From assembly GCA_965277495.1 (NCBI GenBank), contig OZ255824.1:1178001-1242000 (forward strand): 64,000 nucleotides of DNA, read 5' to 3'. Below are positions 17,713 through 27,318 of the stretch, in pieces (positions within the stretch are counted from its first letter, which is position 1; every line of letters starts with the position of its first letter). This DNA comes from CAHJXG01 sp965277495 (GTDB lineage Bacteria > Pseudomonadota > Alphaproteobacteria > Acetobacterales > Acetobacteraceae). A program made the translations under genes and the position numbers. The notes beneath the pieces are model-generated. The model was given only the letters and a program-made list of their open reading frames with translations, was not told the DNA's origin and made no database searches.

Positions 17713-18743
17713 GGTTGGCCCCCGCTCGTGATCACCCGGCGAATTCGATTGCGGATCGAGTCCAGACCGAGGGCAAGCAGGAGGAGCAGGCCGAGCGCGA
17801 GATACTGGTAGTACCCGGGAATGTCGCGAAGGTTGAGGGCCGAGCTGATCATCGCAAGCAGCAGCGAAGCCATGAAGGTGCCGGGCAGGTTTCCCGCGCC
17901 GCCAGCAATGCTGGTCCCACCGAGAACGGCGATCGCGATGGCCTGCAGCTCCAAGCCTTGGATCGGCGTGGCGTCCACGGTGCCAAGCTGTGCCACCAGC
18001 AGGAGGCCGGCGAAGGCCGCGGCCACTCCGGACACAGCGTAGATGACCATCCCGATCCATACCGCGTTCAGACCGGCTTCACGCGCCGCACCGGGATTTC
18101 CGCCGACCGCCGACGCATGGCGGCCGAACGGGGTGCGTTCGAGCAGCAGATAGAAGGCGCCACACAACGCAAGCGCGATGAGGAACGGCAGCGGAATGCC
18201 CACCAGCTTGTCAATGGCCAGCTGTCGGACATCCTCTGAATTGAGATGCACCCGCTCCCCATTCGTGAACAGCAGGGCTGCGCCCCGCGCGATACCCATG
18301 GTCGCGAGAGTGGCGACGAAAGCGGGCACCCGCAGAACCATGATGAGTGCGCCGTTTACGACGCCTGCGAGCAAACCAAGCAGAAGCATCGCAACGAGGC
18401 CGAGCGGCGTGCCGAAGGCGTTCATGGCGGCAGCGCCGACGCACGAGGTCAGGGCCGCGACGGCGCCGACCGAGAGATCCAGGCCGCGAATGACGATGAC
18501 CAAGGTCATGCCGAAGCCGACGACTGCCACGATCGCAGCGTTGACGAGCACGCTTTGCACGTTGGCCAGCGACAGGAAGCCCGGCACGAGCGCGGTTGCG
18601 AGTACCGCGATCACGATGAATGGCGCCAAGATGGCACTGCGATCGATGAACGCCTCACGACGCGCCGCACGGTCCGCCAAGAACTCGGCGCGTCGTCGCT
18701 GCTCTGCGGCAGTACCGAAGTCCATGGTCTGCTGCATGCTCAT
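17709..18743 (-). CDS. CUT2-family sugar ABC transporter permease (RbsC-like) 2
   Basis: A 344-residue permease with the signature GFGMTLVIVIRGLDLSVGAVAAL near residue 100 and the late motif QLQAIAIAVLGGTSIAGGAGN-like region (LELQAIAIAVLGG). At least eight hydrophobic segments. Its ATG overlaps the stop of the ATPase gene by four bases, and its stop overlaps permease 1. It partners with permease 1 to form the transmembrane pore for the sugar. Confidence 0.85.
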   Translation of the reverse strand: MSMQQTMDFGTAAEQRRRAEFLADRAARREAFIDRSAILAPFIVIAVLATALVPGFLSLANVQSVLVNAAIVAVVGFGMTLVIVIRGLDLSVGAVAALTSCVGAAAMNAFGTPLGLVAMLLLGLLAGVVNGALIMVLRVPAFVATLATMGIARGAALLFTNGERVHLNSEDVRQLAIDKLVGIPLPFLIALALCGAFYLLLERTPFGRHASAVGGNPGAAREAGLNAVWIGMVIYAVSGVAAAFAGLLLVAQLGTVDATPIQGLELQAIAIAVLGGTSIAGGAGNLPGTFMASLLLAMISSALNLRDIPGYYQYLALGLLLLLALGLDSIRNRIRRVITSGGQP

Positions 18744-20344
18744 TGGTGAGCTCCCAAGCCAGCCTCGGCCGCTGGCGCGACAAAGTTGTCGCTGGACTGC
18801 GGGGCGTCCGTGCGCTCTCGCCCCAGGATTCCAGCGACAATGTCCTCCTCCGTGATCCGCTTCTTGGTAAGCTCGCCGACGACGGCGCCGGCATAGAGAG
18901 TGACGCAGCGATCGACGACGGCCACCAGTTCGGCTGCCTCTGAAGAGCTCACGACCACGCCGACCCCGGTGGCGGCGAGTTCACGAATCAATCCATAGAT
19001 ATCGACCTTGGCACCAACATCCACGCCGCGCGTGGGCTCATTGAGCAGCAGGACACGGCAATCCGAGAGAAGGGCGCGCCCTAGCAACGCCTTCTGCTGG
19101 TTTCCCCCGCTCAAGCTGGTAATCAGCACACGCGGATTGGAGGCACGGATGCGCATCCTGTCCTTCATGGACATGTAGCTGCTCCTGTCCCTGGCTTTGT
19201 TGAGCAGGACCCGGCCCCACGTACGCTGGGCGACGACCACGTTGTCGAGCACCGACAACAAGGGAATGATGCCCTCCGCCTTCCGATCCTCGCTAAGCAT
19301 GAAGATGCCCTTGCCGATGGCGCCCTTCGGATTTTTAGGGCGAACCGCCTGGCCGTTCACCGTGAAATGCCTGAAGGTTGAAGGGATGACCCCGAACAGC
19401 GCGCGCATCAACTCGGTGCGGCCTGAACCGACCAGTCCGGCGATCCCAACGACCTCGCCGGGTGTGACGCGGATGTCGATTGGAGAGATCAGTCCCTTGC
19501 AACGCAAGCCGGACACGTCGAGAGCGTCTGGCCTGTGACCTTCTGCCCTCGCCGTGGGCGGCGGCTGGTGCTGGATCTGGGCTTCGAGCTCACGCCCGAG
19601 CATGTGCGTGACGACTTCGTCGATGCTGGACTCGGCCGTCGCCAGTGATGCGACCCTTTGGCCATCCCGCAGCACCGTAATGCGGGTCGACACTCGGAAC
19701 ACCTCGGGCAGCCGGTGCGACACGTATAGGATGGCGGTTCCGCGGTCCCGCAGCCGCTCAACCAGGGTGAGCAGTCGCTCGACCTCGACTTCGCTGAGCG
19801 CTGCCGTGGGTTCGTCCATGATGAGCACGCGGAATTCGCGCGTGAGCGCCCGTGCGATTTCGACGAGTTGTTGGTCGCCGATGGTGAGGCTGGCGACCCT
19901 GCGGTCAGGGGAGATGTCAAGGCCAAGTTCGCGCAAGGGATCGCGCGTGAGCTGCCGAGCCTTCTTCCGGTCGATCAGGCCTCCCCTGCGCGGCTCGTGC
20001 CCGAGAAAGATGTTCTCTGAAACGGTCAGTTGGGGAACAAGCCGGAATTCCTGGCTGATGACACTGATGCCGGCGTTCTGGGACGACTGCGGACCCGCGA
20101 ACTTCACCTCGGTTCCGTCGATCAGGAGTGAGCCGGCCGACGGTTGCAGGAGGCCGGCGAGAACGTTGATCAGCGTGCTCTTGCCCGCCCCGTTCTCGCC
20201 GACAAGGGCGTGGACCTCGCCTGGGGCGAGGCTCAGGGAGACCCCGCGGAGTGCGGGGACACCTGAGAAGTCCTTCGAGATATCTTGCGCCACCAGCAGG
20301 CCACTATGCTGGGACGTGGCCCCGATCTGTGATGTCTGCCTCAC
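18740..20344 (-). CDS. CUT2-family sugar ABC transporter ATPase, two-domain (RbsA-like)
   Basis: A 534-residue fused double ATPase. Domain 1 has Walker A GENGAGKST (about residue 52), signature LTIGDQQLVEIARAL and Walker B VLIMDEPTAAL. Domain 2 has a degenerate P-loop GLVGSGRTELMRALFG, signature LSGGNQQKALLGRAL and LLLNEPTRGVD. This asymmetric pattern is normal for RbsA/XylG proteins. It energises import through the two permeases encoded directly downstream. Confidence 0.88.
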   Translation of the reverse strand: MRQTSQIGATSQHSGLLVAQDISKDFSGVPALRGVSLSLAPGEVHALVGENGAGKSTLINVLAGLLQPSAGSLLIDGTEVKFAGPQSSQNAGISVISQEFRLVPQLTVSENIFLGHEPRRGGLIDRKKARQLTRDPLRELGLDISPDRRVASLTIGDQQLVEIARALTREFRVLIMDEPTAALSEVEVERLLTLVERLRDRGTAILYVSHRLPEVFRVSTRITVLRDGQRVASLATAESSIDEVVTHMLGRELEAQIQHQPPPTARAEGHRPDALDVSGLRCKGLISPIDIRVTPGEVVGIAGLVGSGRTELMRALFGVIPSTFRHFTVNGQAVRPKNPKGAIGKGIFMLSEDRKAEGIIPLLSVLDNVVVAQRTWGRVLLNKARDRSSYMSMKDRMRIRASNPRVLITSLSGGNQQKALLGRALLSDCRVLLLNEPTRGVDVGAKVDIYGLIRELAATGVGVVVSSSEAAELVAVVDRCVTLYAGAVVGELTKKRITEEDIVAGILGRERTDAPQSSDNFVAPAAEAGLGAHQ

Positions 20345-20392
20345 AACACGTTCCTCTCAACCTGATCGGCTGTCACGCTTGTGGCTCGTTAT

Positions 20393-21397
20393 TTACTGCT
20401 GGCCTGCGCGTGCTGCCTTGAACTGAGCGAGGTTGCTCGAGTCGATTAGCTGCACGGGAAGCTGGATCGTCTTGGTCTGTGGATTGCTGTAGTCAACCTT
20501 CTGACCTGCAAGCAATTGCAGAGCCAACTGCACCGTGAGTTGGCCTTGGCCAAATGGGTCCTGAGCGACGGTCGCGGTCTGAGTGCCGTTGCCGATCGCG
20601 GTGATCGACCCGGCATTGCCGTCGAAACCGACGATGACGAAGTCCTTTGGGTTCTTGCCGGCCTCCTGGATAGCGGCAATCGCTCCTTGCGCCTCGTTGT
20701 CGTTGGCTGCGTAGATTCCCTTGATGTCGGGGTTTTTCGCCAACGCGTTCGCCGCGGCGTCGTGACCTTCCTTGATCGCGTCGTTGCCGTTGAGCTCTGA
20801 CACGATGTGCATGTTGGGAAACTTCTCGAGTTCGGTCTTGAAGCCCCCAACTCGGTCGGTTCCGACAGTGGAGCCGGGATGAAGAGCGATCACCGCGACG
20901 TTCACGTCGCCGGAGCCAAGTTTCTTGGCCATGTAGTCGGCCGCGAGCGCACCGCCCGCGCGATTGTCAGACTGGACGAAGACGTCGTAATTGCCTGCGG
21001 CGCCCACATCGCCGACGACGATGGGAATGGATGCGCTATGGGCGGCGCTGATCGTTCCTGGAAGCGCTGCGGGCTCGACAGGCGACACGATCAACGCGCT
21101 GATGCGTTGACTGATCAGGTTCCGGCTTCCGGAAACCTGGTTCTGCTGCGACGCCTTGGCGTCCGCGACCACGACTTTGGCGTCGTTCTTAGCCGCCTCC
21201 GCCTTTACGCCAGCAGCGTAGTTTTGCCAGTAAGGGTTCGAGAGATCTTGAGCCGTGTAGCCGATGACGAGAGGAGTTTTTGCTTGGAACCTAACTGCAT
21301 CCTGGGCAGCTGCCCTATCTCCAACTCCGTGGACGGCCAGCATCGATCCAGCCACAGCGAACAGAGCAAAGAAATTCCTCTCAAATCGACGTTCCAT
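20393..21397 (-). CDS. Periplasmic sugar-binding protein of the CUT2 transporter
   Basis: A 334-residue peripla_BP_4 protein. The N-terminus has a Sec signal (FFALFAVAGSMLAVHG...AAAQDA). Mature motifs include VIGYTAQDLSNPYWQNYAAG, LIVSPVEPAALPG, YAANDNEAQGAIAA and VIVGFDGNAGS, typical of ribose/xylose/erythritol-type binding proteins. It is first in the leftward transport operon. AGGGGG stands seven bases before the ATG. The promoter and a candidate operator lie in the AT-rich gap to the divergent GntR gene. Confidence 0.87.
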   Translation of the reverse strand: MERRFERNFFALFAVAGSMLAVHGVGDRAAAQDAVRFQAKTPLVIGYTAQDLSNPYWQNYAAGVKAEAAKNDAKVVVADAKASQQNQVSGSRNLISQRISALIVSPVEPAALPGTISAAHSASIPIVVGDVGAAGNYDVFVQSDNRAGGALAADYMAKKLGSGDVNVAVIALHPGSTVGTDRVGGFKTELEKFPNMHIVSELNGNDAIKEGHDAAANALAKNPDIKGIYAANDNEAQGAIAAIQEAGKNPKDFVIVGFDGNAGSITAIGNGTQTATVAQDPFGQGQLTVQLALQLLAGQKVDYSNPQTKTIQLPVQLIDSSNLAQFKAARAGQQ

Positions 21398-21599
21398 ATT
21401 TTCCCCCTTTTGTTATTGACACATAGTAGTAAGGCACTTGTGGTTAAATACGTGTGATTACTACTTTTCTTCGTCCAAATAAGCCTAAACATTTATCTTT
21501 TAGTCGTGAGCGTCCTCTGCATTTTGCTCGTTGCCGAACCTGCTGTGTCCTGTTGCTTGAACGCGACCGGAGTGGGGTAGAGCGGCTCCCTCATAGCAT

Positions 21600-21631
21600 C
21601 TGATATACGATTCCATCTTTAAATATATCAG
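21600..21631. promoter_or_regulatory. Candidate GntR operator
   Basis: An 8-bp inverted repeat CTGATATA (21600-21607) / TATATCAG (21624-21631) in the AT-rich gap between the divergent binding-protein and GntR genes. The position fits a site from which the regulator controls both transcripts. This is inference from position and symmetry. Confidence 0.45.
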
Positions 21632-21727
21632 TCAAGCGGAATACGCCTTCCACCTTCATCATGCCGTGGTAGAGAGTACGGCTAGACCTGCGCCGCAGGT
21701 CTACCGATACCTCTTGATGGAAGCGCC

Positions 21728-22513
21728 GTGTCGGAACGAGATGAACGCAGGATCGCTCTGGAGCGCATCAGTCATCACCTTGGGACTGAGGCCGAACGGG
21801 ATGCGACCGCCACTGACCGCATCTTCGCCATCATCCGCCAAGCAATCGGGGAACTGGCCCTGAAGCCCAGGGAGACGCTTTCCGAAAAGGAGCTCGCGAC
21901 CATACTCGGCGTCAGCAAGACCCCAGTACGAGAGGCCTTGATAAGGTTGTCGGTAGAGGGGCTCGTCTCAACGCTGCCGCGGTCGGGGACTCACGTCACC
22001 CCCATTGATCCCGAGGACCTTTTCGAAGCCATGGTCATCAGGGAGGCTCTGGAAACGACGGCGGTGCGCTTGGCGGCACGCAGAGCGGATGGTCGTGGCA
22101 AGTCCTTGCTCAAGGAGACGATGGCGCGCCAGAACAGGGCGCTCCTTGCCGGCGATGCAATGGCTTTCCACCGGGCAGATGACGACCTTCATCGCGACAT
22201 CGTCGTTGTCTCCGGCCTTCGACGGCTTTGGTCGCTCCTTGAGCCTGTGAAAGTGACCCTGAATCGTGTTCGGTATCTCGCGGCGCCGGTTCCCGGGAGG
22301 ATCGAGACTTTAATAATCCAGCATCAAGAAATCGTCGATGCGATCCTGGCCAACGACCCTCAAGCGGCCGTCTGTTCGATGCGCACGCACCTTGAGGCGC
22401 TCTACCCGTTCGTCGAAACGCTGTTGCGCGATTGCCCCGATCTGTTTGGAACGCCGGCCAAGCCGCATAAGCGTAAGCCCGTGACGGTGCGAAGCACTAA
22501 CAACGCGGCTTGA
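21728..22513 (+). CDS. GntR-family regulator, FadR/FCD subfamily
   Basis: About 261 residues from GTG 21728. The N-terminal winged helix-turn-helix is DRIFAIIRQAIGELALKPRETLSEKELATILGVSKTPVREAL-type (key residues SEKELA, SKTPVREAL). The C-terminal FCD effector domain has FHRADDDLHRDIV and HQEIVDAILANDPQAA with metal-ligand His and Asp. It is divergent from the sugar transporter operon, so it is the likely local repressor, released by the sugar or a phosphorylated derivative. Confidence 0.82.
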   Translation: MSERDERRIALERISHHLGTEAERDATATDRIFAIIRQAIGELALKPRETLSEKELATILGVSKTPVREALIRLSVEGLVSTLPRSGTHVTPIDPEDLFEAMVIREALETTAVRLAARRADGRGKSLLKETMARQNRALLAGDAMAFHRADDDLHRDIVVVSGLRRLWSLLEPVKVTLNRVRYLAAPVPGRIETLIIQHQEIVDAILANDPQAAVCSMRTHLEALYPFVETLLRDCPDLFGTPAKPHKRKPVTVRSTNNAA

Positions 22514-22819
22514 AAAGAAGTGCTGCCCAGAGTAGTTTCGTGAGCATAACGCGCTTTATGCCGACTTGTGCCTCGATTTGCCCTTCTAATTTTTGCTGGT
22601 AGGCAGGTGTCTCAAAGCTTTCACGACAACTCATTCATGCGACTCCTTTGCCGTGCGAGCTTCCAATACTTTGTAGCATCCTCCAATACGATGACCAGGT
22701 AAGCTGTATTGGCCACGGATCGTTATTTTCCATAAGTGGGTAAGTCGTCGGCGCATCTCTTGGGCGATCCGCAGCCATTAGCTCCTAAGCGCACCATCCC
22801 ATGACATCAAAGTCATGCA
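22514..22819. other. Spacer between GntR and tniR
   Basis: About 300 bp with no gene or repeat that I can support. It is the junction between the cargo and the transposition module. Confidence 0.4.
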
Positions 22820-23419
22820 TTACAATCGACTCCGCTTGACGATATCCGCGACGGTGTTCTTGCTGAGCCCAACTTCGCGCCCGATCAGGCGATAGCTTCT
22901 TCCCTTCTCGATAAGCGCCAGCACCTTGGGCGCGAGCCGGTCTGACTTCGGCCGCTGCCCGGGCTGGCGGCCAAGCCGCTTGCCGCGGGCCTTCGCGGCG
23001 GCAATGCCGGAGCGGATACGTTCCTGGGTCAGGTCGCGTTCGAACTCGGCAATGCCGGCCAGCAAGGTCGCCATCATGCGCCCGTGCGGGGTAGTGAGGT
23101 CGAACGCCATGCCGTTCAACGCTACCAGCGACACGCGCCGGGCTTCCAGCTCCTTGAGCGTGGCCAGCAGGTCGGTCGTGCTGCGCCCCCAGCGCGACAG
23201 CTCCGTCACCAGCACCGCATCGATCTCGCGGCGCTGTGCGAGGGCCATGACACGCTTGCGCTCGGCTCGGTCCAGCCTCACGCCGGAAGCAGTTTCTTTG
23301 TAGGTGCCGACCACCTCGTAGCTGGATCGTTCAGCAAATGCCGCGAGATCCCGTTCCTGACGAGCGCAGGACTGGTCGGCAGTCGAAACCCGACAGTAGA
23401 GGGCGACCCGCTGTCCCAA
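22820..23419 (-). CDS. tniR: Transposon serine resolvase TniR
   Basis: A 199-residue small serine recombinase: catalytic Ser in ALYCRVSTADQS, then VTELSRWGRSTTDLL, IAEFERDLTQERIRSGI and a C-terminal helix-turn-helix (RSYRLIGREVGLSKNTVADIVKR). In Tn402/Tn5053 elements TniR resolves cointegrates at a res site between tniQ and tniR, and here a 143-bp gap lies in that place. Intact and full length. Confidence 0.85.
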   Translation of the reverse strand: MGQRVALYCRVSTADQSCARQERDLAAFAERSSYEVVGTYKETASGVRLDRAERKRVMALAQRREIDAVLVTELSRWGRSTTDLLATLKELEARRVSLVALNGMAFDLTTPHGRMMATLLAGIAEFERDLTQERIRSGIAAAKARGKRLGRQPGQRPKSDRLAPKVLALIEKGRSYRLIGREVGLSKNTVADIVKRSRL

Positions 23420-23540
23420 TTGAACTCACCCCGCTTGGCGGCCTGCAAGCTCCTGTTCCTGCACGGGCCTGGGTCGTAGCAGGCAGACTACACCTTAACT
23501 GGGACACCCCTGCCATGTTGAGACGACGCGCGCTGACCAA

Positions 23541-23555
23541 AAATGTGTGAAGCGG
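23541..23555 (+). repeat. 15-bp direct repeat in the presumed res region
   Basis: AAATGTGTGAAGCGG, identical to 13843-13857 at the left transposon end. It lies just beyond the tniQ stop. It may be a TniR core or accessory site. Confidence 0.6.
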
Positions 23556-23562
23556 TTCGGCT

Positions 23563-24759
23563 TCAAACCATGAGACGTCCTTGGCGCTCATGCTTGCGGC
23601 CTGGCCGACCGGTGCCGCTTCTCTTGCGCTGACGGGGCAGCAGTGTTGTGCACTCGACCGCGATCCGCACTCGCAGCGAACGCGGCCAAGCCCGGGCGCG
23701 GGCAAGCAATGCCGAGCGATCCTCAATCCGTAGGTGTTCGAGCAGGTTGCGAAGCGGATCGTCTCGAAAGGCGTGCGCGCCAGGCCAGATCTGGCAAGCC
23801 AGGTCGGGCCGGAGCATCGCAGCGACTACAGCGAACACCGCCCTGCGGCTCTCAACTGGAAGATCAGGCAGTTGCACGTCCGTACACTCGCCTTCCCCCT
23901 CGTTGTGGCTTCGGAGGAAGAGGAACTGCGGCATCTGCAGGCGCGCGATGACGAGTTCCCCAGAGCCGTTCGCAATCTGCACAAGAGCCCAGCCGAGGTC
24001 GCCGACCAGGCGCAGCAGTGCTGACCCACGCCCTGAACTGTCCCACCGCTGGTCAACGGGCCGGCCTTGCAGCGCCGCGCCAAGGCTGGCCTCGAAGCTC
24101 AACAGGAACTCTATGCCAGGGGCCGAGGATGCGGGCGGCGCGTCCCCAGGCACCGCATCGCAGGGCAGTCCGCAGAAGTCGCAACACGGGCGCCAGACTC
24201 CGGCGGCATGGGGGAAGGCGTAGTCCTTGTAGCCCCCTCCGCAGCCCGGGCACTGCTTGCGAAGGGAGCACCGGTGCAAGGGGCAGATCGTTTCCGCAGT
24301 CAGCGCCCAATGGGCGCGGATGTGCGCGACTCTCCCCAGTCCCTTGTCGTCGCGCAGGCAATCGGGACAACAAACGGCGCTCACGCCGTCATCGGCATCA
24401 TCCAACCCAGGACAATTCAACCCAGGCGACCTTCGTAGGATCAGGTCCGTCGAGAACCAACGCGGCGAGCACTGTGGATAGCGCTCCGCGAGGGACAGTG
24501 CCCTGATCTCGTCCAGGCTCGCGGCGCTGAGGGCAGAGGCGGCGCGCAAGACGCGCTCCGACGGCGCTGCGTCGAGGGCGCGAAGGGTGAGGAGGTCCAT
24601 CCTGCCCACGTCCGGGCGCGAGCGCAGGAAATGGTTCACGTCCTGGAGGTAGAGACGGTAAGCGCCGAGCAGCCGGCCGAGCCAGGACGACGGAAGTTCA
24701 TCCCGCTGCGGCGGAGGCACGGTCGGGACGAAGCGCCGCAGCCTGCCGTCAGCCAGCAC
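23563..24759 (-). CDS. tniQ: TniQ-family transposition targeting protein
   Basis: About 398 residues if started at GTG 24759, just inside the 3' end of tniB. The N-terminal TniQ domain begins RRFVPTVPPPQRDELPSSWLGRLL. Zinc-binding Cys motifs follow: CCPDCLRDD, CPLHRCSLRKQCPGCGGG and CDFCGLPCD. TniQ works with TniA and TniB in target selection in Tn402/Tn7-type transposition. The longer frame up to 24846 overlaps tniB and lacks family similarity. The C-terminal tail is basic and runs close to the res region. Confidence 0.82.
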   Translation of the reverse strand: MLADGRLRRFVPTVPPPQRDELPSSWLGRLLGAYRLYLQDVNHFLRSRPDVGRMDLLTLRALDAAPSERVLRAASALSAASLDEIRALSLAERYPQCSPRWFSTDLILRRSPGLNCPGLDDADDGVSAVCCPDCLRDDKGLGRVAHIRAHWALTAETICPLHRCSLRKQCPGCGGGYKDYAFPHAAGVWRPCCDFCGLPCDAVPGDAPPASSAPGIEFLLSFEASLGAALQGRPVDQRWDSSGRGSALLRLVGDLGWALVQIANGSGELVIARLQMPQFLFLRSHNEGEGECTDVQLPDLPVESRRAVFAVVAAMLRPDLACQIWPGAHAFRDDPLRNLLEHLRIEDRSALLARARAWPRSLRVRIAVECTTLLPRQRKRSGTGRPGRKHERQGRLMV

Positions 24760-25669
24760 CGTTGGCGTGCTCCCTGACCGCCTCGCCCGCGGCCATGGAC
24801 AGCAGCGGCGCGAAAGACGGCGCGGCGTCCAAATCTGCGGCCTCAATGCGCTCGCGCCCGCTGCGGATCGCGTCCACGGCCAAGGTTTCGAGCAGGCGGG
24901 CGACGCGCACGAGCACGCCCTGGGTCAGGTCGAGGATGCGGTGCCGCAGCGCAGCGGCGGTCAGGTCCGAACGCTGCCGCAGCGGAAAGCTGGCGGCATA
25001 GCTGGCGAGCAGACGATGGAAGCTCGTGTCGTCCACCCAGCGCGGCAGCTCGATGGCCTCGAAGCGGTCGGCCAGCTGCTGGTCGGTGATCAAGGCACGC
25101 CGCGCGTCCGCCGTACCGACGCAGACCAACGGGATGCGCAAGTCGGTCGCCAGAAACTTCAGCGTGTTCAGCAGGATGCGCTGCGAACGATAGGAGCAGG
25201 CGAGCAAGGAATGCACCTCGTCGATGATCAACATGCGCGCACCAACCATCAGCAGCATGTCGCGGGCCGCGCGCTGCAGGTCAATGGTCATGGTCAAGCT
25301 GCGGGCCGGGGCGCTGAGCGTGGCGAGCAGCTCGGTCCAGAACGCCTTCTCGTCGGGATGCGGCGGCATCTGGAAGCAGACGACGGGCTGGGCCGTGGTC
25401 CCGGTCCGGCGATCGTAGGAGGCCGGGTGCTCGCGGGTGAACTTGCGCACGATCTGAGTTTTGCCCATGCCGGTGGCGCCCTGGACCAGCAGGCAGGGCA
25501 TGCGGTCGCGCGGTGGATGGTCCAGCAGGTCCGCCATCCGCGCCAGGACGAGTTCGGCGCGAGGATAGCTGATCCAGCGGTCGGCCCGGACGAGGCGGAC
25601 GCGTTCGGCGGCGGACAGGGCGGCCCCGCTGCGGTAGGCAGGGGCCAAATGGCCGAATTCATCGCTCAT
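24749..25669 (-). CDS. tniB: TniB-family AAA ATPase
   Basis: About 306 residues. Walker A GATGMGKT near residue 66, Walker B MLIIDEVHSLL, sensor region LVCVGTADARRAL, and a C-terminal helical lid. TniB/TnsC-like ATPases form filaments on target DNA and recruit the TniA transposase. The ATG 25669 overlaps the tniA stop as TGATG; a GTG one codon upstream is also possible. Fully intact. Confidence 0.88.
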   Translation of the reverse strand: MSDEFGHLAPAYRSGAALSAAERVRLVRADRWISYPRAELVLARMADLLDHPPRDRMPCLLVQGATGMGKTQIVRKFTREHPASYDRRTGTTAQPVVCFQMPPHPDEKAFWTELLATLSAPARSLTMTIDLQRAARDMLLMVGARMLIIDEVHSLLACSYRSQRILLNTLKFLATDLRIPLVCVGTADARRALITDQQLADRFEAIELPRWVDDTSFHRLLASYAASFPLRQRSDLTAAALRHRILDLTQGVLVRVARLLETLAVDAIRSGRERIEAADLDAAPSFAPLLSMAAGEAVREHANGAG

Positions 25670-27318
25670 CACCAGACCTCGCTGTCAAACGGTTCGACGT
25701 TGATCGGCTCCTTGCTCAACGGAGCGCTACCCGATGCCGGGCGGGGCGGGGGGCGTTCACCTGTCGGCCGTCCCCTCGCGCGCCGGATCCTTTCCGCATC
25801 ACGCCTGGCTTTGGCGGTCCGGGCAACGGCGGCCGCGGCTGCGGCACGCTGCTCTCCGACGACCCGGAACAGGGTGTCTTCGTCCACGGCTGCTTGCCCT
25901 TCCTTGCGCAGCTGCGCCGCGGCGGCGCGATGCTCCCAAAGCGTGACGGGAGGACGCGAGAGGTCGCGGTATGGGATGGCCCAGTGGGCGCCGTCGCTGT
26001 CGCGCAGGTGCACGCGCGACAGGTCGCGAGGGTCATACTTGACGAGGTGCGGCGTATCGCTCCTGCCGGCGATCGGGCTCAGCACGCTGTCCCAGTAGTG
26101 AATGCCGAACAGCCGGATGCCGTCACGGCGGACCAGCCGCCGCTGCGCCGGAAGGAAATCCAGGTAGAAGCGGTTCGGGTCCGCCGGCATCGGCGCGGGG
26201 TCGCGGCGGGACATGGCGTCCTCCCAAGCCTTGAGCGGCGGGACGCCAAGGCCGCGGTGGACGGTGCGGTGATAGACGCCGACAACCTGGCGCAGCAGCC
26301 ATGCCTCGAACTCTTCCAAGGTCATCGCCGCGCTGGCCGCACTGTCATAATCGCCGCGCACGGCCACGTTGGAGAAGGTCGTGCCGGGAAGCAGGTGGAC
26401 CGCGCCCATCACCGTCCCGATCAGCCGCTCGATGTGGGCGCCGTAGGTGGGACGCGCCGGCGGGCGGAACTCAAGTCGGACACCGTGCTCGATGGCGCCG
26501 CGCTCCAACGCCGCGGCGCGGAATTCCTTGGCGTTGTCGCAATGCAGTGTCCGCGGCAGGCCCTGCACGGGCCAGCCGTCCTCGATCCCGAACCGCGCGA
26601 GGTGGGGCGCCTTGGGCAACACCGCTTGGCTGAGGGCGAGCGCCACCGAAAGCGAGGAAGGTGGATCGAGCGAGACGTGGGCGGCAGCGACCATGCGGGT
26701 CGCGACGTCGATCATCAGCGTGAGCCACGGCCTGCCGATCGGTTCACGCCGCGTCGCGTCCACCAGGATGACGTCCGCGAGGGTGTGGTCGATTTGCACG
26801 AGATCCAGAGGCGCGTCAGCCTCCCTTCCGGGTCCGGCAGGGCGGAAGCGGCGTGCCGCGGCGGAGCCGTGGTGGGCGTGCAAGAGGGTTTCAGCGTCGA
26901 TTCGCGCGACGCGGGCACGGATCGCGCGGTCAGACGGTTCGGGCAAACCTGCCGAGCGGCAGGCCCCGCGGATCCTGCCGGCGAGGTAGGTGACCGTGGG
27001 TCTCTCGGGTTTGAGGTAGACATCGCGAATGCCGGCCTGGATGAGATGCTCGACCTCAGGCTGCAGGAGCTGTGTCCCCTCGCGCCGTCCGCATCGCGCA
27101 GGCAGCAGCGTCGAGGCGTAGGGACGTGCCCTGAATGCGGCGACGAGGGCATAGACACGGGCCCGTCGCAGGCCGAGTGCGGCGGCCACGTCGTCGATCA
27201 GCCGCGGATCGGTCCGACGCAGAGCGGCGAGAGGCGCGATGGCGGCCTCGCGTTGTCGCGCGACGTCCCAGTCCGCCTCCGAGGCCTGGTCCCAATAGGA
27301 CTTGTTCCTGACGTTCAC
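25669..27318 (-). CDS. tniA: TniA transposase (Mu/Tn7-type DDE)
   Basis: A 549-residue rve-core transposase from GTG 27318. N-terminal helix-turn-helix domains lead to the catalytic core, with Asp in LVQIDHTLADVILVD, Asp in TLHCDNAKEF and Glu in GAHIERLIGT. The C-terminal Mu_C-like beta-barrel contains FYLDFLPAQRRLVRRDG and RVHLRDSDG. It binds the TGTCG ends and joins them to the target with a 5-bp stagger, matching the AACTG duplication seen. First gene of the tniABQ operon, nearest the right end. Confidence 0.9.
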   Translation of the reverse strand: MNVRNKSYWDQASEADWDVARQREAAIAPLAALRRTDPRLIDDVAAALGLRRARVYALVAAFRARPYASTLLPARCGRREGTQLLQPEVEHLIQAGIRDVYLKPERPTVTYLAGRIRGACRSAGLPEPSDRAIRARVARIDAETLLHAHHGSAAARRFRPAGPGREADAPLDLVQIDHTLADVILVDATRREPIGRPWLTLMIDVATRMVAAAHVSLDPPSSLSVALALSQAVLPKAPHLARFGIEDGWPVQGLPRTLHCDNAKEFRAAALERGAIEHGVRLEFRPPARPTYGAHIERLIGTVMGAVHLLPGTTFSNVAVRGDYDSAASAAMTLEEFEAWLLRQVVGVYHRTVHRGLGVPPLKAWEDAMSRRDPAPMPADPNRFYLDFLPAQRRLVRRDGIRLFGIHYWDSVLSPIAGRSDTPHLVKYDPRDLSRVHLRDSDGAHWAIPYRDLSRPPVTLWEHRAAAAQLRKEGQAAVDEDTLFRVVGEQRAAAAAAVARTAKARRDAERIRRARGRPTGERPPPRPASGSAPLSKEPINVEPFDSEVW

